This document shows, piece after piece, positions 1 to 10,779 of a stretch of 49,865 bases of DNA (its first letter is position 1; the number at the start of each line of letters is the position of its first letter). The notes beneath the pieces are model-generated. The model was not told the origin of the DNA. It did no database searches and worked only from the letters and a program-made list of their open reading frames with translations. A program made the position numbers and the translations under genes. This DNA comes from DATLAN01 sp035527455 (GTDB lineage Bacteria > Planctomycetota > Planctomycetia > Pirellulales > Thermoguttaceae): positions 1 to 49,865 of the forward strand of contig DATLAN010000562.1 of assembly GCA_035527455.1 (NCBI GenBank). Reading direction: 5' to 3'.

Positions 1-1062
1 GTGCTGGTGGTGGCCGGGGGGGGCAGCCAGGCGATCGGACACCTGGTCGAGGTGCCCGGGGCCTCCCGTACCTTGCTCGAAGCGATCGTGCCCTATTCCG
101 AGCCGGCGATGATTGGCTGGCTTGGCGGGCGGCCCGAGAAGTTCTGCTCGCCCCGGACCGCCCGGGCGATGGCCATGGCCGCCTTCCATCGGGCACGCGG
201 CTACGACGCCAAGAGGTCCTCGATTGCCGGCGTCGCCTGCACGGCCGGATTGGCCACCGACCGGCCCAAACGCGGACCCCATCGGGCCCATGTGGCCGTG
301 CAAACGGCCTCGCGCACGACGACCCGGTCGCTGAACCTGGAGAAGGATCGCCGCAGCCGGGCGGAAGAGGAACGGCTGGTCTGCCGGTTGATCCTCAACG
401 TGGTGGCCGAAGCCTGCGGAGTCCGCCATCAGCTCGAACTCGATCTCTTGGAGACCGAGCACGTCGAGACGTCGCACGCCGCGGCCTTGCCTCAGTGGCA
501 GGACTTGCTGTTGGGCAAAGTCGACCAGGTCGTCCGCGGCAGCAAGTCTTCCGAGGCGATCTTCCCCGGCGCCTTCAACCCGCTGCACGTCGGACACCGC
601 CGCATGGCCGAGATCGCCCAGGACATCTTGGGCGTGCCGGTCGCCATGGAGATCTCGATCCTCAACGTCGACAAGCCGCCGCTGGACTATTATGAGATCG
701 AGCGGCGAATGGGCCAATTCGGCGAGGATCAGGCGGTTTGGCTGACCCGGGCGGACACGTTCGAGGAGAAATCGAGGCTCTTTCCCCGCGCGACCTTCAT
801 CGTGGGCGTGGACACGCTGCGGCGGATCGCCGATCCCCGCTACTACGGCGGCGACGCGGCCGCCTGCCTGGCCGCGCTGGAGCGGATCGCCGGCCGCGGC
901 TGCCGTTTCCTCGTCTTCGGCCGCGATTTCGGCACGGGCTTCGCCCGGCTCTCGGACCTCGATCTACCCGAGGTGCTGCGGGCAATCTGCCAAGAGGTCC
1001 CCGCCGAGAAGTTCCGCGAGGACATCTCCTCCACGGAGATCCGCCGCTCGGGCGCGTGGTGA
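1..1062 (+). CDS. CinA-like/nucleotidyltransferase two-domain protein (5' end cut by window)
   Basis: The visible 353 residues hold two domains. Residues 1-150 resemble the CinA C-terminal (nicotinamide-nucleotide amidase, PncC-type) domain: a Gly-rich turn at 6-8, G-A-S at 20-22 and VPYS at 30-33, matching the Ser and Tyr positions of that family. Residues 186-350 are a cytidylyltransferase/NadD-like Rossmann domain with the nucleotide-binding HVGH at 196-199 and the C-terminal ISSTEIR at 342-348. The CinA part begins abruptly at the first base, so the true start lies upstream of the window. A fusion of an NMN amidase-like and an NMN adenylyltransferase-like domain suggests pyridine-nucleotide salvage or repair, but the substrate is inferred; the second domain could act on another nucleotide. 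It is the only plus-strand gene before 15.3 kb. Confidence 0.8.
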   Translation: MLVVAGGGSQAIGHLVEVPGASRTLLEAIVPYSEPAMIGWLGGRPEKFCSPRTARAMAMAAFHRARGYDAKRSSIAGVACTAGLATDRPKRGPHRAHVAVQTASRTTTRSLNLEKDRRSRAEEERLVCRLILNVVAEACGVRHQLELDLLETEHVETSHAAALPQWQDLLLGKVDQVVRGSKSSEAIFPGAFNPLHVGHRRMAEIAQDILGVPVAMEISILNVDKPPLDYYEIERRMGQFGEDQAVWLTRADTFEEKSRLFPRATFIVGVDTLRRIADPRYYGGDAAACLAALERIAGRGCRFLVFGRDFGTGFARLSDLDLPEVLRAICQEVPAEKFREDISSTEIRRSGAW

Positions 1063-1176
1063 GAAAAACGATTGGTCTCCCCACGATAGCCACGTCCACC
1101 AAGACGTCTTCGTGCAAACGGATTCATTCGGGCTGTTCGCGGCGGGACGTGGTTTGGACATCGCTTCACACACCCA

Positions 1177-1215
1177 ATGCCGGAACTGCGCTGCGCTTGT
1201 TCCGGCCTACTACTA
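1177..1215. repeat. Palindromic repeat family C (copy 1)
   Basis: The segment centred on CGGAACTGCGCTGCGCTTGT recurs at 47480-47513 (inverted) and 47632-47666. It lies in the 175-bp gap between two convergent genes. It carries a self-complementary core and may fold in transcripts; no coding role is seen. Confidence 0.75.
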
Positions 1216-1237
1216 CTTTTCCCTCCACCTGCACATT

Positions 1238-2164
1238 CTATGCCACCGCTCCCTTGGTGACCAGCATGAACACGTCCTCCAGCGTCGGTTCCTTTTCGGC
1301 GAACGAGTGCATCCGCGCGCCGGCGGCGATGAGTTCTTCCAGCAGCGTGGCGACCTGCTCGTCGTCGGCGGCCAGCTCGACGGTGACCTGGTTGCCCTCG
1401 ATCCGGACGTCGCGGGTCTCGGGCATGCTGCGGATGATCGAGATGCCCGCCTCGGTGCCTTTGAGGAACTTGATCCGCACGATCCGGTTGCGGCGGATCC
1501 GCCGATAGACCTCGTCGATCGGGCCGTGCATCAACAGCTTGCCCCGCTCGATGATCCCGATCGACGTGCAGCAGTCGGCCAGCTCCGTCAAGATGTGGCT
1601 GGAGATGAGGATCGTCTTGCCCATCTTCCGCAGTTCGTTCAACAGCGCCTTCACCTCGATCCTCGCCCGGGGATCCAGACCGCTGGCCGGCTCGTCGAGG
1701 ATCAGGACGGGCGGATCGTGGACCAGGGTCTTGGCCAGGCAGAGCCGCTGCTTCATGCCGCGGGAAAGGCCGTTGACGTAGTCGTTCCGCTTGACGGTCA
1801 GATCGAGCAGGTCGAGCACGTCGCCGATGACCTGCTTGCGGCGGCTTCTGGGAATCTGGTACGCCACGGCGAAGAAGTCCAGAAACTCCCAGACCTTCAT
1901 CCCGTCGTAGACGCCGAACGCGTCGGGCATGTAACCCACGCTGCGGCGGACGGCCAGCGGGTCCTTCGTAACGTGGTGCCCGTTGACGATCCCCTCGCCG
2001 CCGGTGGCCTTCAGCAGCGTGGCCAGGAAGCGGATCGTGGTGCTCTTGCCCGCCCCGTTGGGTCCGATGAACCCGAAGCTCTCGCCCGGCTCGATCTTCA
2101 GATTCAAGCGGTCGACCGCCAACAGGTCGCCGTAACGTTTGGTGAAATCGATCAATTCGATCAT
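1238..2164 (-). CDS. ABC transporter ATP-binding protein (ABC-2/NatA type)
   Basis: This 308-residue ATPase is predicted to power an exporter. Walker A (GPNGAGKST) is at 34-42, the signature is the variant LSRGMKQ common in ABC-2 exporters, Walker B is LILDEP followed by the D-loop SGLD, and the H-loop is SSHILTEL. About 80 residues follow the nucleotide-binding domain, as in NatA/YbhF-like proteins. The start ATG at 2164 overlaps the TGA of the upstream 837-aa gene as ATGA, so the two are translationally coupled. No ABC-2 permease lies beside it in the window; the upstream protein has at least two membrane segments and may be the partner, or the permease is elsewhere. The reading frame stays open far upstream (to 3376), but only the part from 2164 looks like the family. 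Confidence 0.93.
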   Translation of the reverse strand: MIELIDFTKRYGDLLAVDRLNLKIEPGESFGFIGPNGAGKSTTIRFLATLLKATGGEGIVNGHHVTKDPLAVRRSVGYMPDAFGVYDGMKVWEFLDFFAVAYQIPRSRRKQVIGDVLDLLDLTVKRNDYVNGLSRGMKQRLCLAKTLVHDPPVLILDEPASGLDPRARIEVKALLNELRKMGKTILISSHILTELADCCTSIGIIERGKLLMHGPIDEVYRRIRRNRIVRIKFLKGTEAGISIIRSMPETRDVRIEGNQVTVELAADDEQVATLLEELIAAGARMHSFAEKEPTLEDVFMLVTKGAVA

Positions 2165-4674
2165 GGGCGCATGTCGTCCAAAATGGGTGCGGGTCGCACA
2201 CTTGCCAGCGTGTTGACGTCCGGCTGCGGATCGGGGCCGAAGCCGTATCGGAGATGGGCCACGACCAACGCCGCTCGCCGCAACTGCTGGGCCGGCGGGT
2301 CGGTCGTCGGTCCCGGAAGCGACTGCTTCAGCCCGGCGACCAACCGCACGTCCCCGGGGCGAAGCTCCTCGGTATTCTGCGCCAGTGCAACCAATCGGCT
2401 CAAGTCCAACTCGCCCGGCTGCAAACCCCTTCCCGTCAGCAGCGGGTCGCGACGCTCGTCTTGCCAGAAACGATGGTCCGCGGGCAGTTCGGCCGGTTGA
2501 TGGAACCGAACGGGCACGGTCGCGTCCGGTTCGAGCCGGCCCAGGTAGGCCGTTTCGATGGTCTCGGGCTCCCCCGCGACGTCCCTCTTCCTCACGATTC
2601 CCGCATCGTGCAACGTCAGTCCGGTGCGGTTGGTCAACATGAAACGTCCGTCGTCGGTTGCCACAAGCGAAAGCCCGCCCGCCAGGTCGACCATCTGTTC
2701 GCTGTGGACCATGCCCGTGGAGTTCGAGCGGACGTAGTAGCCCGAGATATCCGCACCGTCCCCGCGGCGGCAGTGGAGGTCTCGGGATTCGCGCTCGCGG
2801 AAGGCGGCAGCGTGGTGGACGGTCGGAAAGGCGTGCATCAGTCCACCGGAATCCTCGAAGCGGAAGTCGTAGCTCTTGCCCAACGACGTGTACAAGGCCG
2901 TATAGCGGGTGACGTGGGCGCGGGGATAATCGGCCTGGATCTCGACGACGGCGATTTCGGTTTCCGACCGGACGAACCCGATATCGAGTTCCGCCATTCG
3001 GACCACGACGACGGTACACACGACGGCGATCAACGGCGCGGAGACCCAGGCCCATTCCACGCGCCGCAACAGCCGGAACACGATCCAGTTGGCCGGCACG
3101 AGAACCGCCAGGTATCCGGCGACCGCCCAGAAGACGAAACTGCGGTCGGGGATCTCGATCTGGGCGGCCTTCAGCAGGGCCTCTCGGGCGGCGTTGGGGA
3201 CCGGGCCGAAGTCGTTCCAGGCAGCCACGCCGGTCCCGGGCGGGGTCTCTACCCTGGAATCCGGCGACTGACGCACGTCCGATCCGTACGCATCGAGCGA
3301 AACACCCGTATCGCGGGTGAAGTATCGCAGGTTGCAGATCCGCGCCGCGTCGAGCCGGGGATGCCCGTCGGCCCACGCCATTTCCCGGCCGACGCCGTCT
3401 TCCTCGAAGAACTCCGCTTGGACCTCGTGGAAACGTCGCGCCGGGCGCCCCAGCAGGAAGGCGTTGAACAGTTCGTCGAATCCCGGTTGCCAGTTGACCA
3501 TTTCGCGGCCGTAGAGACGGAACGCCGAGACAACGATGCGTCCCCGTCCCACGCGGCGCTCGACCAGCAGATCGCCGCTGCCGGGGATGGGCCGGGCCTC
3601 GGGGTGGATGTCGAGCGGCACGCCGGTCAACGTCGAGAGCAGCTTCGGTCGGCCAACATCTTCATTCTTCTTCGCATCCACGTTGCCCCGGGTCGCCCAG
3701 TCGTACAAGGGGCGAAAATCCTCTTCGCTCAACTCGCGGGCCCCGGGCGCCGCGGTGGCCGGCAGATAGGGAGCCAGGAAACTGCCCTTGAGCGTGTCGA
3801 GCGTGTCGGGCCCGCTGACGATCAACTGCCCGCCCCAGTGCAGCCAGTCGAGCAGGTTCCGCTGTGCGTCGCAGTCGAGTCCGGCCGGATCGGCGTCGTC
3901 CCAGAGGATGCAGGCGATGCTGCTCCACATCAGCCCGTGCGACGGCAACGCGACCGGGGTCTCGCCCGTCTTCCACACGATGCGGTAATACGGTTCGCTG
4001 ACGTAGTCGCTGTAAACGTCCGCCGGTGGACTGACCGACGCGAGGCGGCCCAGGTAGCCGTAGTTCTCCGGCGAGCGGGCCAGCACGACGAGATGATACT
4101 GGTAGGAAGGCATCCGCCCGAGCCGGCGCGTCTGCTCGGCGACGCGGCGGCCGCCTCGGCGCGAATCGAGGCGAAAGGAGACGAGGCTTCTTTCGCAATC
4201 CACGGGCGGGAAGAAGACCGATTCGAGTTCCTTCGGCTGGCGCCCCTTCGCCAATTGGACTTCGCGGGAGGTGGTCAGGGCGAAGGGTGTGGCCTGAAGC
4301 GGAACCGGCTTGCCCTCCTCGGTCGCCGTGATCTCCAGATCGCCGAGGAAATCGAAATTGTTGGCCTTGGCCTCCAGCATCGTGCCCGTCCAGTGGCCCG
4401 GCTTGTAGCCGACGTCGCTGGACAGTCCCGCCCCGGGCAGGGTGGTCAAGGGACTCAGCTCGAAGTCCTCTTTGGGCTTCTCCTGCTCCTTTTTCTTCTC
4501 TTCGGCCAGTTTCTGCTGGCGCTGCTTCTCCGCCTCCTCGGGATCCTGGCGGCATCCGCCACAGCCGCCCAACGTCGCCGACACCGCCACCGCCAACACC
4601 ACGCAGGCCGCAACGACAGGCCACCGCCGGCACCTGAAATCGCACGCCCCTTTGTTTTCTCTGGAGAACGCCAT
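2161..4674 (-). CDS. Large lipoprotein with central membrane segments, coupled to ABC ATPase
   Basis: The 837-aa product starts with a lipoprotein signal (hydrophobic 19-34, lipobox LGGC at 35-38) followed by a Glu/Lys/Gln-rich segment, which suggests outer-envelope exposure. Residues about 180-430 resemble the class I glutamine-amidotransferase-like or DUF4350-like fold seen in gliding/ABC-associated proteins (a WDDADP stretch, then a 'GGQLIVSGPD' strand-turn). Two membrane segments are predicted near 511-532 and 540-562, followed by a large polar C-terminal domain. An AGGGG-like Shine-Dalgarno lies 8 nt before the ATG. Its stop overlaps the start of the ABC ATPase, which argues for one functional unit. 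I do not recognise a named family; the GATase-like similarity is an inference. Confidence 0.75.
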   Translation of the reverse strand: MAFSRENKGACDFRCRRWPVVAACVVLAVAVSATLGGCGGCRQDPEEAEKQRQQKLAEEKKKEQEKPKEDFELSPLTTLPGAGLSSDVGYKPGHWTGTMLEAKANNFDFLGDLEITATEEGKPVPLQATPFALTTSREVQLAKGRQPKELESVFFPPVDCERSLVSFRLDSRRGGRRVAEQTRRLGRMPSYQYHLVVLARSPENYGYLGRLASVSPPADVYSDYVSEPYYRIVWKTGETPVALPSHGLMWSSIACILWDDADPAGLDCDAQRNLLDWLHWGGQLIVSGPDTLDTLKGSFLAPYLPATAAPGARELSEEDFRPLYDWATRGNVDAKKNEDVGRPKLLSTLTGVPLDIHPEARPIPGSGDLLVERRVGRGRIVVSAFRLYGREMVNWQPGFDELFNAFLLGRPARRFHEVQAEFFEEDGVGREMAWADGHPRLDAARICNLRYFTRDTGVSLDAYGSDVRQSPDSRVETPPGTGVAAWNDFGPVPNAAREALLKAAQIEIPDRSFVFWAVAGYLAVLVPANWIVFRLLRRVEWAWVSAPLIAVVCTVVVVRMAELDIGFVRSETEIAVVEIQADYPRAHVTRYTALYTSLGKSYDFRFEDSGGLMHAFPTVHHAAAFRERESRDLHCRRGDGADISGYYVRSNSTGMVHSEQMVDLAGGLSLVATDDGRFMLTNRTGLTLHDAGIVRKRDVAGEPETIETAYLGRLEPDATVPVRFHQPAELPADHRFWQDERRDPLLTGRGLQPGELDLSRLVALAQNTEELRPGDVRLVAGLKQSLPGPTTDPPAQQLRRAALVVAHLRYGFGPDPQPDVNTLASVRPAPILDDMRP

Positions 4675-4772
4675 CGCCGGACCCCTTCTGCCCCGAGTTT
4701 AACCGCTTCCGGGGGCCGTGAGAAGCCTGGGCGATCGGTCCGTAATCCGGCCAGTCATTACAGGAAAGAAGG

Positions 4773-4853
4773 GAGGGTGGCACGCCCTGAGGAACGAAGG
4801 GCGTGATTCGGCAGGTTCTGCACGCCCTTCGTTCCTCAGGGCGTGCCACCCTC
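4773..4853. repeat. 33-bp perfect inverted repeat (family A, copy 1)
   Basis: Arms 4773-4805 and 4821-4853 are perfectly complementary over 33 bp with a 15-bp loop. Each arm contains GGCACGCCCTGAGGAACGAA. The same arms occur at 22966-23044. Each arm also contains its own shorter palindrome (CACGCCCT/AGGGCGTG). It sits in the gap between two minus-strand genes and may act as a transcript hairpin. Confidence 0.9.
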
Positions 4854-4900
4854 GCTGAAGAATGTACGGGCTGTTTCTGCGCGGAACCTAACCGACCACG

Positions 4901-5776
4901 CTAGTCCTTCGCCCGACTGGCGACGCTGGTCACCGAAGGGAGCAGCCTCTCCGTGAAACGCGTGACGTAGTGGATGCTGCTGGCCTGACCGCGGAACCCG
5001 ACCACGTGCTTGTCCACGTCCATCTGCTGGCTGAGCACCCGGCCGGCCTCGATGTCGAAGCGCACGCTGCCGGCGCTCTCCCGCTGGATCAGTTGCGATT
5101 CGACCGCCGGGTCGTCGATCGGCGTGAGCACGCGGGTCGCCACGCCGACCGTCGCCACGCCCGTCTTGACGCTCTCGAGCGTGAACGACTGCCGGGCCTT
5201 GATGGTCTTGATCGCGCCGGTGTTCATCCGCACGCTGATGTCCTCGGGAAACGACCAGGTCTCTCCGACCGCGACCGGATCCTCGGGCAGGGGGATCGTC
5301 ATGGGGCCTTCGTTCTGCGCCCCGGGCCGGTCGAGCTTCTGCTCCCGCCGGACGATCTTGCCCAGCGCGTCCATCGTCACGGCCGAAAGGGGCTTGCCCA
5401 CCGAGGCGGCCACCTGTTGGAAGCCGGCGGGCGGTTTCTCGTCGGATCGGCTGTCGTAGCGGATCGGTTGGCGGCCGTAGAGTTTCTGACGCATGTCGAC
5501 CCATTCGACCAAATGCTCGAACGTGGCCGAGCCGTCCAACTCCACGTCGCCGACCTGCCAGGCCTTCACCGAGCGGCTCGACGTCTCGGCGTTCTGCGTG
5601 GTTCCGGAGACGGCCGTGCGGATCTGCACCTCGTGGACCACTTCCCAACGGAGCGTCTCCCCGGGCTGGAACCTGTAGCGGAGTACATACTTCTCGGTCT
5701 CGGCCCGAACGGCCGAGGTTGCGGTCAACGTCAAGACGAACAGCGCGACCGGCACGAAACGGATGAGTCTCGTCAT
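4901..5776 (-). CDS. Secreted protein of unknown function (DUF6263-like)
   Basis: The 291-residue product from ATG 5776 begins MTRLIRFVP with a Sec signal peptide ending near AVRA, and is preceded by AAGGA at a good distance; the frame is open further upstream but without signal sequence or ribosome site. The mature part starts with a Y-x-L-R-Y-x-F-x-P-G-E-T-L-R strand pattern and is rich in alternating beta strands, resembling planctomycetal periplasmic proteins of the DUF6263 type. No catalytic motif was seen. Downstream lies the 33-bp inverted repeat; upstream a 24-bp inverted repeat separates it from nadK. Function unknown. Confidence 0.8.
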   Translation of the reverse strand: MTRLIRFVPVALFVLTLTATSAVRAETEKYVLRYRFQPGETLRWEVVHEVQIRTAVSGTTQNAETSSRSVKAWQVGDVELDGSATFEHLVEWVDMRQKLYGRQPIRYDSRSDEKPPAGFQQVAASVGKPLSAVTMDALGKIVRREQKLDRPGAQNEGPMTIPLPEDPVAVGETWSFPEDISVRMNTGAIKTIKARQSFTLESVKTGVATVGVATRVLTPIDDPAVESQLIQRESAGSVRFDIEAGRVLSQQMDVDKHVVGFRGQASSIHYVTRFTERLLPSVTSVASRAKD

Positions 5777-5816
5777 GCTCGCTTCCTTTCGAGTGGACGA
5801 ATGTTTGGGATGCCTA

Positions 5817-5906
5817 CGTGGGGCACGTTTCCAACGTGCCGACAAACGCGGCGTGCGTTTTCAACATACCGACAAGTGAAAAGGCACGTTGAAAACGTGC
5901 CCCACG
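5817..5906. repeat. 24-bp inverted repeat with a degenerate middle copy
   Basis: Arms 5817-5840 and 5883-5906 pair (CGTGGGGCACGTTTCCAACG against its near complement). A diverged copy lies between them at about 5850-5870. It occupies the whole gap between nadK and the secreted-protein gene, so it falls in the leader of the latter. Confidence 0.8.
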
Positions 5907-5913
5907 ACTTGCA

Positions 5914-6822
5914 CTACTCGCCGTCGGCACTGACTTCCTTGTCGTTCTTGTCGTTCAATCTCAAACGGCCGCCCCAACCGAGTTTCTCGCGCAACGTACG
6001 GTAATAACTATGGCCCGGACCCGCGACCAGCTTGAACCGCGCCCGGGCCTTCTCCACCCGGACGCGATCTCCCGGCTGAAGCGTGCAGAGCACCCGCCCA
6101 TCGACCACCACCGCCGTTCCCGGCCTCGGGTCGCGGACAACCAACTCGTATACCCGATCGGCCGAATCGACGACCGGCCGATTGGTCAGCGTATGGGGGC
6201 TGATCGGTATGATCACGAACGCCTGCAAGTCCTTTCGCAGGATGGGCCCGCCGGCCGAAAGGCTGTGGGCGGTCGATCCCACGGGCGTGCTGACGATCAG
6301 GCCGTCGCAACTATACGTAGTTACGAGTTCCGAGTCAACGTAAAGATCGACGTTCAGTATGCGGAACGGCGGCCCGGTCTGCACGGCCAGCTCGTTGAGC
6401 CCCAATTGCCCAAAGGCCACGTCTTCGTTTCGCAATACCTTGCACTCGAACATCAGGTGCTCGACCAGTGGCAGTTTACCGGCCCGGAAATCCTGGAGCA
6501 CGCCTGGCAGTTCGGCGGGGGAGAGGTCTGCCAGAAAACCCAACTTACCCAGATTGACGGCAACGACGGGCAATTGGCGGTGTCCCATCTGGTGTGCCGC
6601 CCGCAGGATCGAGCCGTCGCCGCCGAGCACGATGGCCAGATCGGCTTCCACCCGCGACATGTCTTCCGCGCCGGTGAAGTCGGTGGCAACGATCCGGGCC
6701 TCCCGTTCGATCAACGGCCGCAGCCGCCGTGCCTCGTCCAGCACATCCTGCCGCCCGCCGAATCCCAGCAGAATGGCTCGCATGGGGAGGTTTTCCGGAT
6801 GTTTGGGGCGATCTTCCATCAT
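5914..6822 (-). CDS. nadK: NAD kinase
   Basis: It phosphorylates NAD to NADP with ATP in the cytoplasm. The product (302 aa from ATG 6822) contains the family's GGDGS motif (LGGDGSILRAAH), the N-L-G-x-L-G-F-L motif, the N-E-x-x-V-like segment (LNELAVQTGPP), and the conserved DG-x-I-V-S-T-P-x-G-S-T-A-x-S block. The start is uncertain: ATG 6822 (MMED, weak GGGGA upstream), 6819 or 6783 (MRAILLG, closer to the usual family start). dxs and nadK are neighbours in many bacteria; here a repeat-bounded cassette separates them. Confidence 0.95.
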   Translation of the reverse strand: MMEDRPKHPENLPMRAILLGFGGRQDVLDEARRLRPLIEREARIVATDFTGAEDMSRVEADLAIVLGGDGSILRAAHQMGHRQLPVVAVNLGKLGFLADLSPAELPGVLQDFRAGKLPLVEHLMFECKVLRNEDVAFGQLGLNELAVQTGPPFRILNVDLYVDSELVTTYSCDGLIVSTPVGSTAHSLSAGGPILRKDLQAFVIIPISPHTLTNRPVVDSADRVYELVVRDPRPGTAVVVDGRVLCTLQPGDRVRVEKARARFKLVAGPGHSYYRTLREKLGWGGRLRLNDKNDKEVSADGE

Positions 6823-6860
6823 GTCCCCAATGATACCGCGGAACGATGAGCGCGGGAACC

Positions 6861-7315
6861 ATAAAGCCGCGACCGGTGGTCGCGCCCCCGTGGTCCAGAC
6901 CATAGCAGAACGTACATTCCACACTCCGCTTCAATCAGCCCGTTGCCAGGTCGCCGAAACCCCCTCGTATTCGAATTCTGCTTGCCCCTTGGCATCGTCG
7001 AGTGTCAGGTGGAAAGTATCAGTTACATTGTTCCAATCGGCATCGCAATAGAAGAGGTAGAACGCGCTGTCACCACGGTATTGACAGATAGCCAGACCGT
7101 CGAAGCTCCCCTGAACGATGCCGCCAACCGTGTGTTTGCAGGCTCCGGTTGCGCGATGACGGCTGTCAATCGGTGAGTAAAGCACGACCTTTGCTCCACC
7201 GATTTCTTCTGGAGGAAAGTTCATGTGACGATTTCGCATCGGGTCATCAGGAGAGAACCTCAGCAAACTGTGACCACCGGTCGCATTCTATCGGGCGCGA
7301 CCACCGGTCGCGGCT

Positions 7316-7319
<4 letters not shown>
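6861..7319. mobile_element. Candidate repeat-bounded cassette with one small gene
   Basis: Perfect 27-bp inverted repeats lie at 6861-6887 (ATAAAGCCGCGACCGGTGGT...) and 7293-7319 (its exact complement). A further partial copy of the core GACCACCGGTCGC is at 7272-7284. The right repeat begins inside the stop codon of dxs (TAA, 7318-7316). The enclosed gene is visibly less GC-rich than dxs and nadK. No transposase is present, so mobilisation in trans (REPIN/MITE-like) is an inference. Confidence 0.55.
6931..7239 (-). CDS. Small cassette-borne hypothetical protein
   Basis: I do not recognise this protein of about 102 residues (ATG 7239; an in-frame ATG at 7224 giving MNFPPEEIGG is an equally good start, and a TTG at 7266 is possible). 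It has no signal peptide or membrane segment and contains several aromatic residues and two Cys. The sequence reads like a compact beta-rich cytosolic domain. No Shine-Dalgarno is evident. Its base composition is closer to 54% GC by eye than the >60% of its neighbours, and it sits inside the 27-bp inverted repeats, so recent acquisition is likely. An immunity-type or stress role is possible but unsupported. Confidence 0.55.
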   Translation of the reverse strand: MRNRHMNFPPEEIGGAKVVLYSPIDSRHRATGACKHTVGGIVQGSFDGLAICQYRGDSAFYLFYCDADWNNVTDTFHLTLDDAKGQAEFEYEGVSATWQRAD

Positions 7320-9231
<1,912 letters not shown>

Positions 9232-9232
<1 letters not shown>

Positions 9233-10143
9233 TATCGATTCCTTTCGAGGACGTAGCGGGCGAGCGTTTTCAGATCGTCGGCTTGCGGGCCCAGCGGCTC
9301 GAGCGTCTCGCACGCTTCGGCGACCAGACGTTGGGCCCGCTCGGTGCTGCGGTCGATGCCCAGCAGGCCGGGAAACGTGAGCTTTCCCCGCCGGGCGTCT
9401 TTGCCCACGCGCTTGCCGGCGGCCCACGAGTTGCTGCGCACGTCGAGCAGGTCGTCGGTGATCTGAAAGGCCAGGCCGAGGCAGCGGCCGTACTCGTCCA
9501 ACGCGGCCAGCTTCTGCGGATCGGCTCCGGCAACCAAGGCCCCCAGCTTCAGAGATACGTTGATCAGGGCGCCCGTTTTGCGACGATGGATCGATTCGAG
9601 CAGGTCGATGCCCGCGGTGTCGCTCAGCGGGGAGGTATCCGGCGGCTGAACGTCGTCGGCCTGCCCACCGACCATCTGGCAGGGCCCGGCGGCTTCGGCC
9701 AGAGCGGCACAACAGGCGGCGGCCACTTCCGGGGGGTCGATCTCCCGGGCGAGCACTTCCAACGCCATCGCCAGCAGGGCATCGCCGGCGAGTACGGCGA
9801 TCGCTTCGCCGAACTTCTTGTGGCAGGTCGGCAGTCCCCGCCGCAGATCGTCGTCGTCCATCGCGGGCAAGTCGTCGTGGACCAGCGAATAGGCGTGGAC
9901 CATCTCCACGGCACAGGCGGCCGGCATCGCGCGGTCGATCGATCCGCCACAGGCCTCCGCGGCCAAGAGCACCAGCATCGGCCGCAAACGCTTGCCCGGG
10001 GCAAGGAGGCTGTACCGGATCGCTTCCCGCAGTGCGGTTGGGCAGCCGCCGCCCAATTCGGCCCGCACGCTCAAAGCCGCATCGATCTGACTGCGGAGTT
10101 CAGACGTAAGTTGGGTAAATGAGGGCGACTGAGTCTTTACCAT
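9232..10143 (-). CDS. ispA: Polyprenyl (farnesyl/geranylgeranyl) diphosphate synthase
   Basis: The 303-aa product elongates allylic diphosphates with IPP. It has GKRLRP at 50-55, the first Asp-rich motif HDDLPAMDDDD at 89-99, the GD-x-L-L motif, a GQ-x-D-D segment and the second Asp-rich motif ITDDLLD near 232. Chain length (C15 or C20) cannot be fixed from sequence. The start is ATG 10143; a TTG lies just before it. It lies between xseB and dxs, the same order as in E. coli (xseB-ispA-dxs), and its stop overlaps the dxs start. Confidence 0.95.
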
Positions 10144-10332
10144 CAATTCGACGGCCCGGAGAAATCAGAAACCATGGGGGAAAGCCGCCCCCAACAGTTT
10201 ACATCCTAGTTGCAGTCTCTTCGAACGCGCGACGCAATTTGTCTATTTTAGAATAACCCCCCGGGCGCGTCCATGTCGGTATTCTGATCGTGCGGCCTTT
10301 CGGGGCTGGGTGAAGCAACCCCCCCACGTGCG

Positions 10333-10641
10333 TCAGATGCCCCGCGGCCGCGGCGTTTTGGTTTCTCCCTCGGCGGACAAGGTGGCTTCATCCGCCAGCG
10401 GCTTGGTGACCGGATTGCCCTGGGCATCGATCCCGCTGAGCAACTCGATCCGCCGCTCGGCGTCCTGCAGCAGGTCGTACGATTGCCGTAACAATTTCAC
10501 GCCTTCTTCGTATCGCTCCAACGCCTCATTGAGCCCGATTTCACCCTCTTCCAACAGGTGGACAATCTCTTCGAGCCGTTTCAGGGCCCGCTCGAAGTCA
10601 GGGCGGTCCGACGGTTCTTTCTCGGATTCGTTTTTGGTCAC
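10333..10641 (-). CDS. xseB: Exodeoxyribonuclease VII small subunit
   Basis: The 102-residue protein is the small, coiled-coil regulatory subunit of exonuclease VII, which degrades single-stranded DNA to oligonucleotides. The hallmark is DFERALKRLEEIVHLLEEGE followed by L-x-E-A-L-x-x-Y-E-E-G-V-K-L. The start is GTG (10641) behind GGAAG; no in-frame ATG fits. The charged tail after residue 70 is longer than in most XseB. The large subunit gene xseA is not in the window. Confidence 0.95.
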   Translation of the reverse strand: MTKNESEKEPSDRPDFERALKRLEEIVHLLEEGEIGLNEALERYEEGVKLLRQSYDLLQDAERRIELLSGIDAQGNPVTKPLADEATLSAEGETKTPRPRGI

Positions 10642-10751
10642 GGCGATTGCACTTCCGTTTTCTTGGATTGTGATGGGGTGTTTCTTGCGTCGGGGCTGCG
10701 AAGCCGCGAGCGGCTGGTCCCAGTGACGCCAAGACGCGTCCCACGCTTAAG

Positions 10752-10776
10752 TCTGAAATCAGAAATCAGAAATCCG
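10752..10776. repeat. Short tandem repeat (TCAGAAA type) beside guaA stop
   Basis: Three units of TCAGAAA-like sequence abut the end of guaA (stop at 10780). See the finding on gene-abutting short tandem repeats. Confidence 0.7.
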
Positions 10777-10779
10777 CCT

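Noticed and set aside
1238..3376. 712-codon frame that would extend the ABC ATPase upstream by 404 residues
   Set aside because: The upstream part is the out-of-frame shadow of the 837-aa gene; the family-like protein starts at the ATG overlapping that gene's stop.
2254..4806. 850-codon plus-strand reading frame
   Set aside because: It is the antisense shadow of the 837-aa lipoprotein gene; residues are Arg/Gly/Asp-biased with no domain, as expected in GC-rich DNA.
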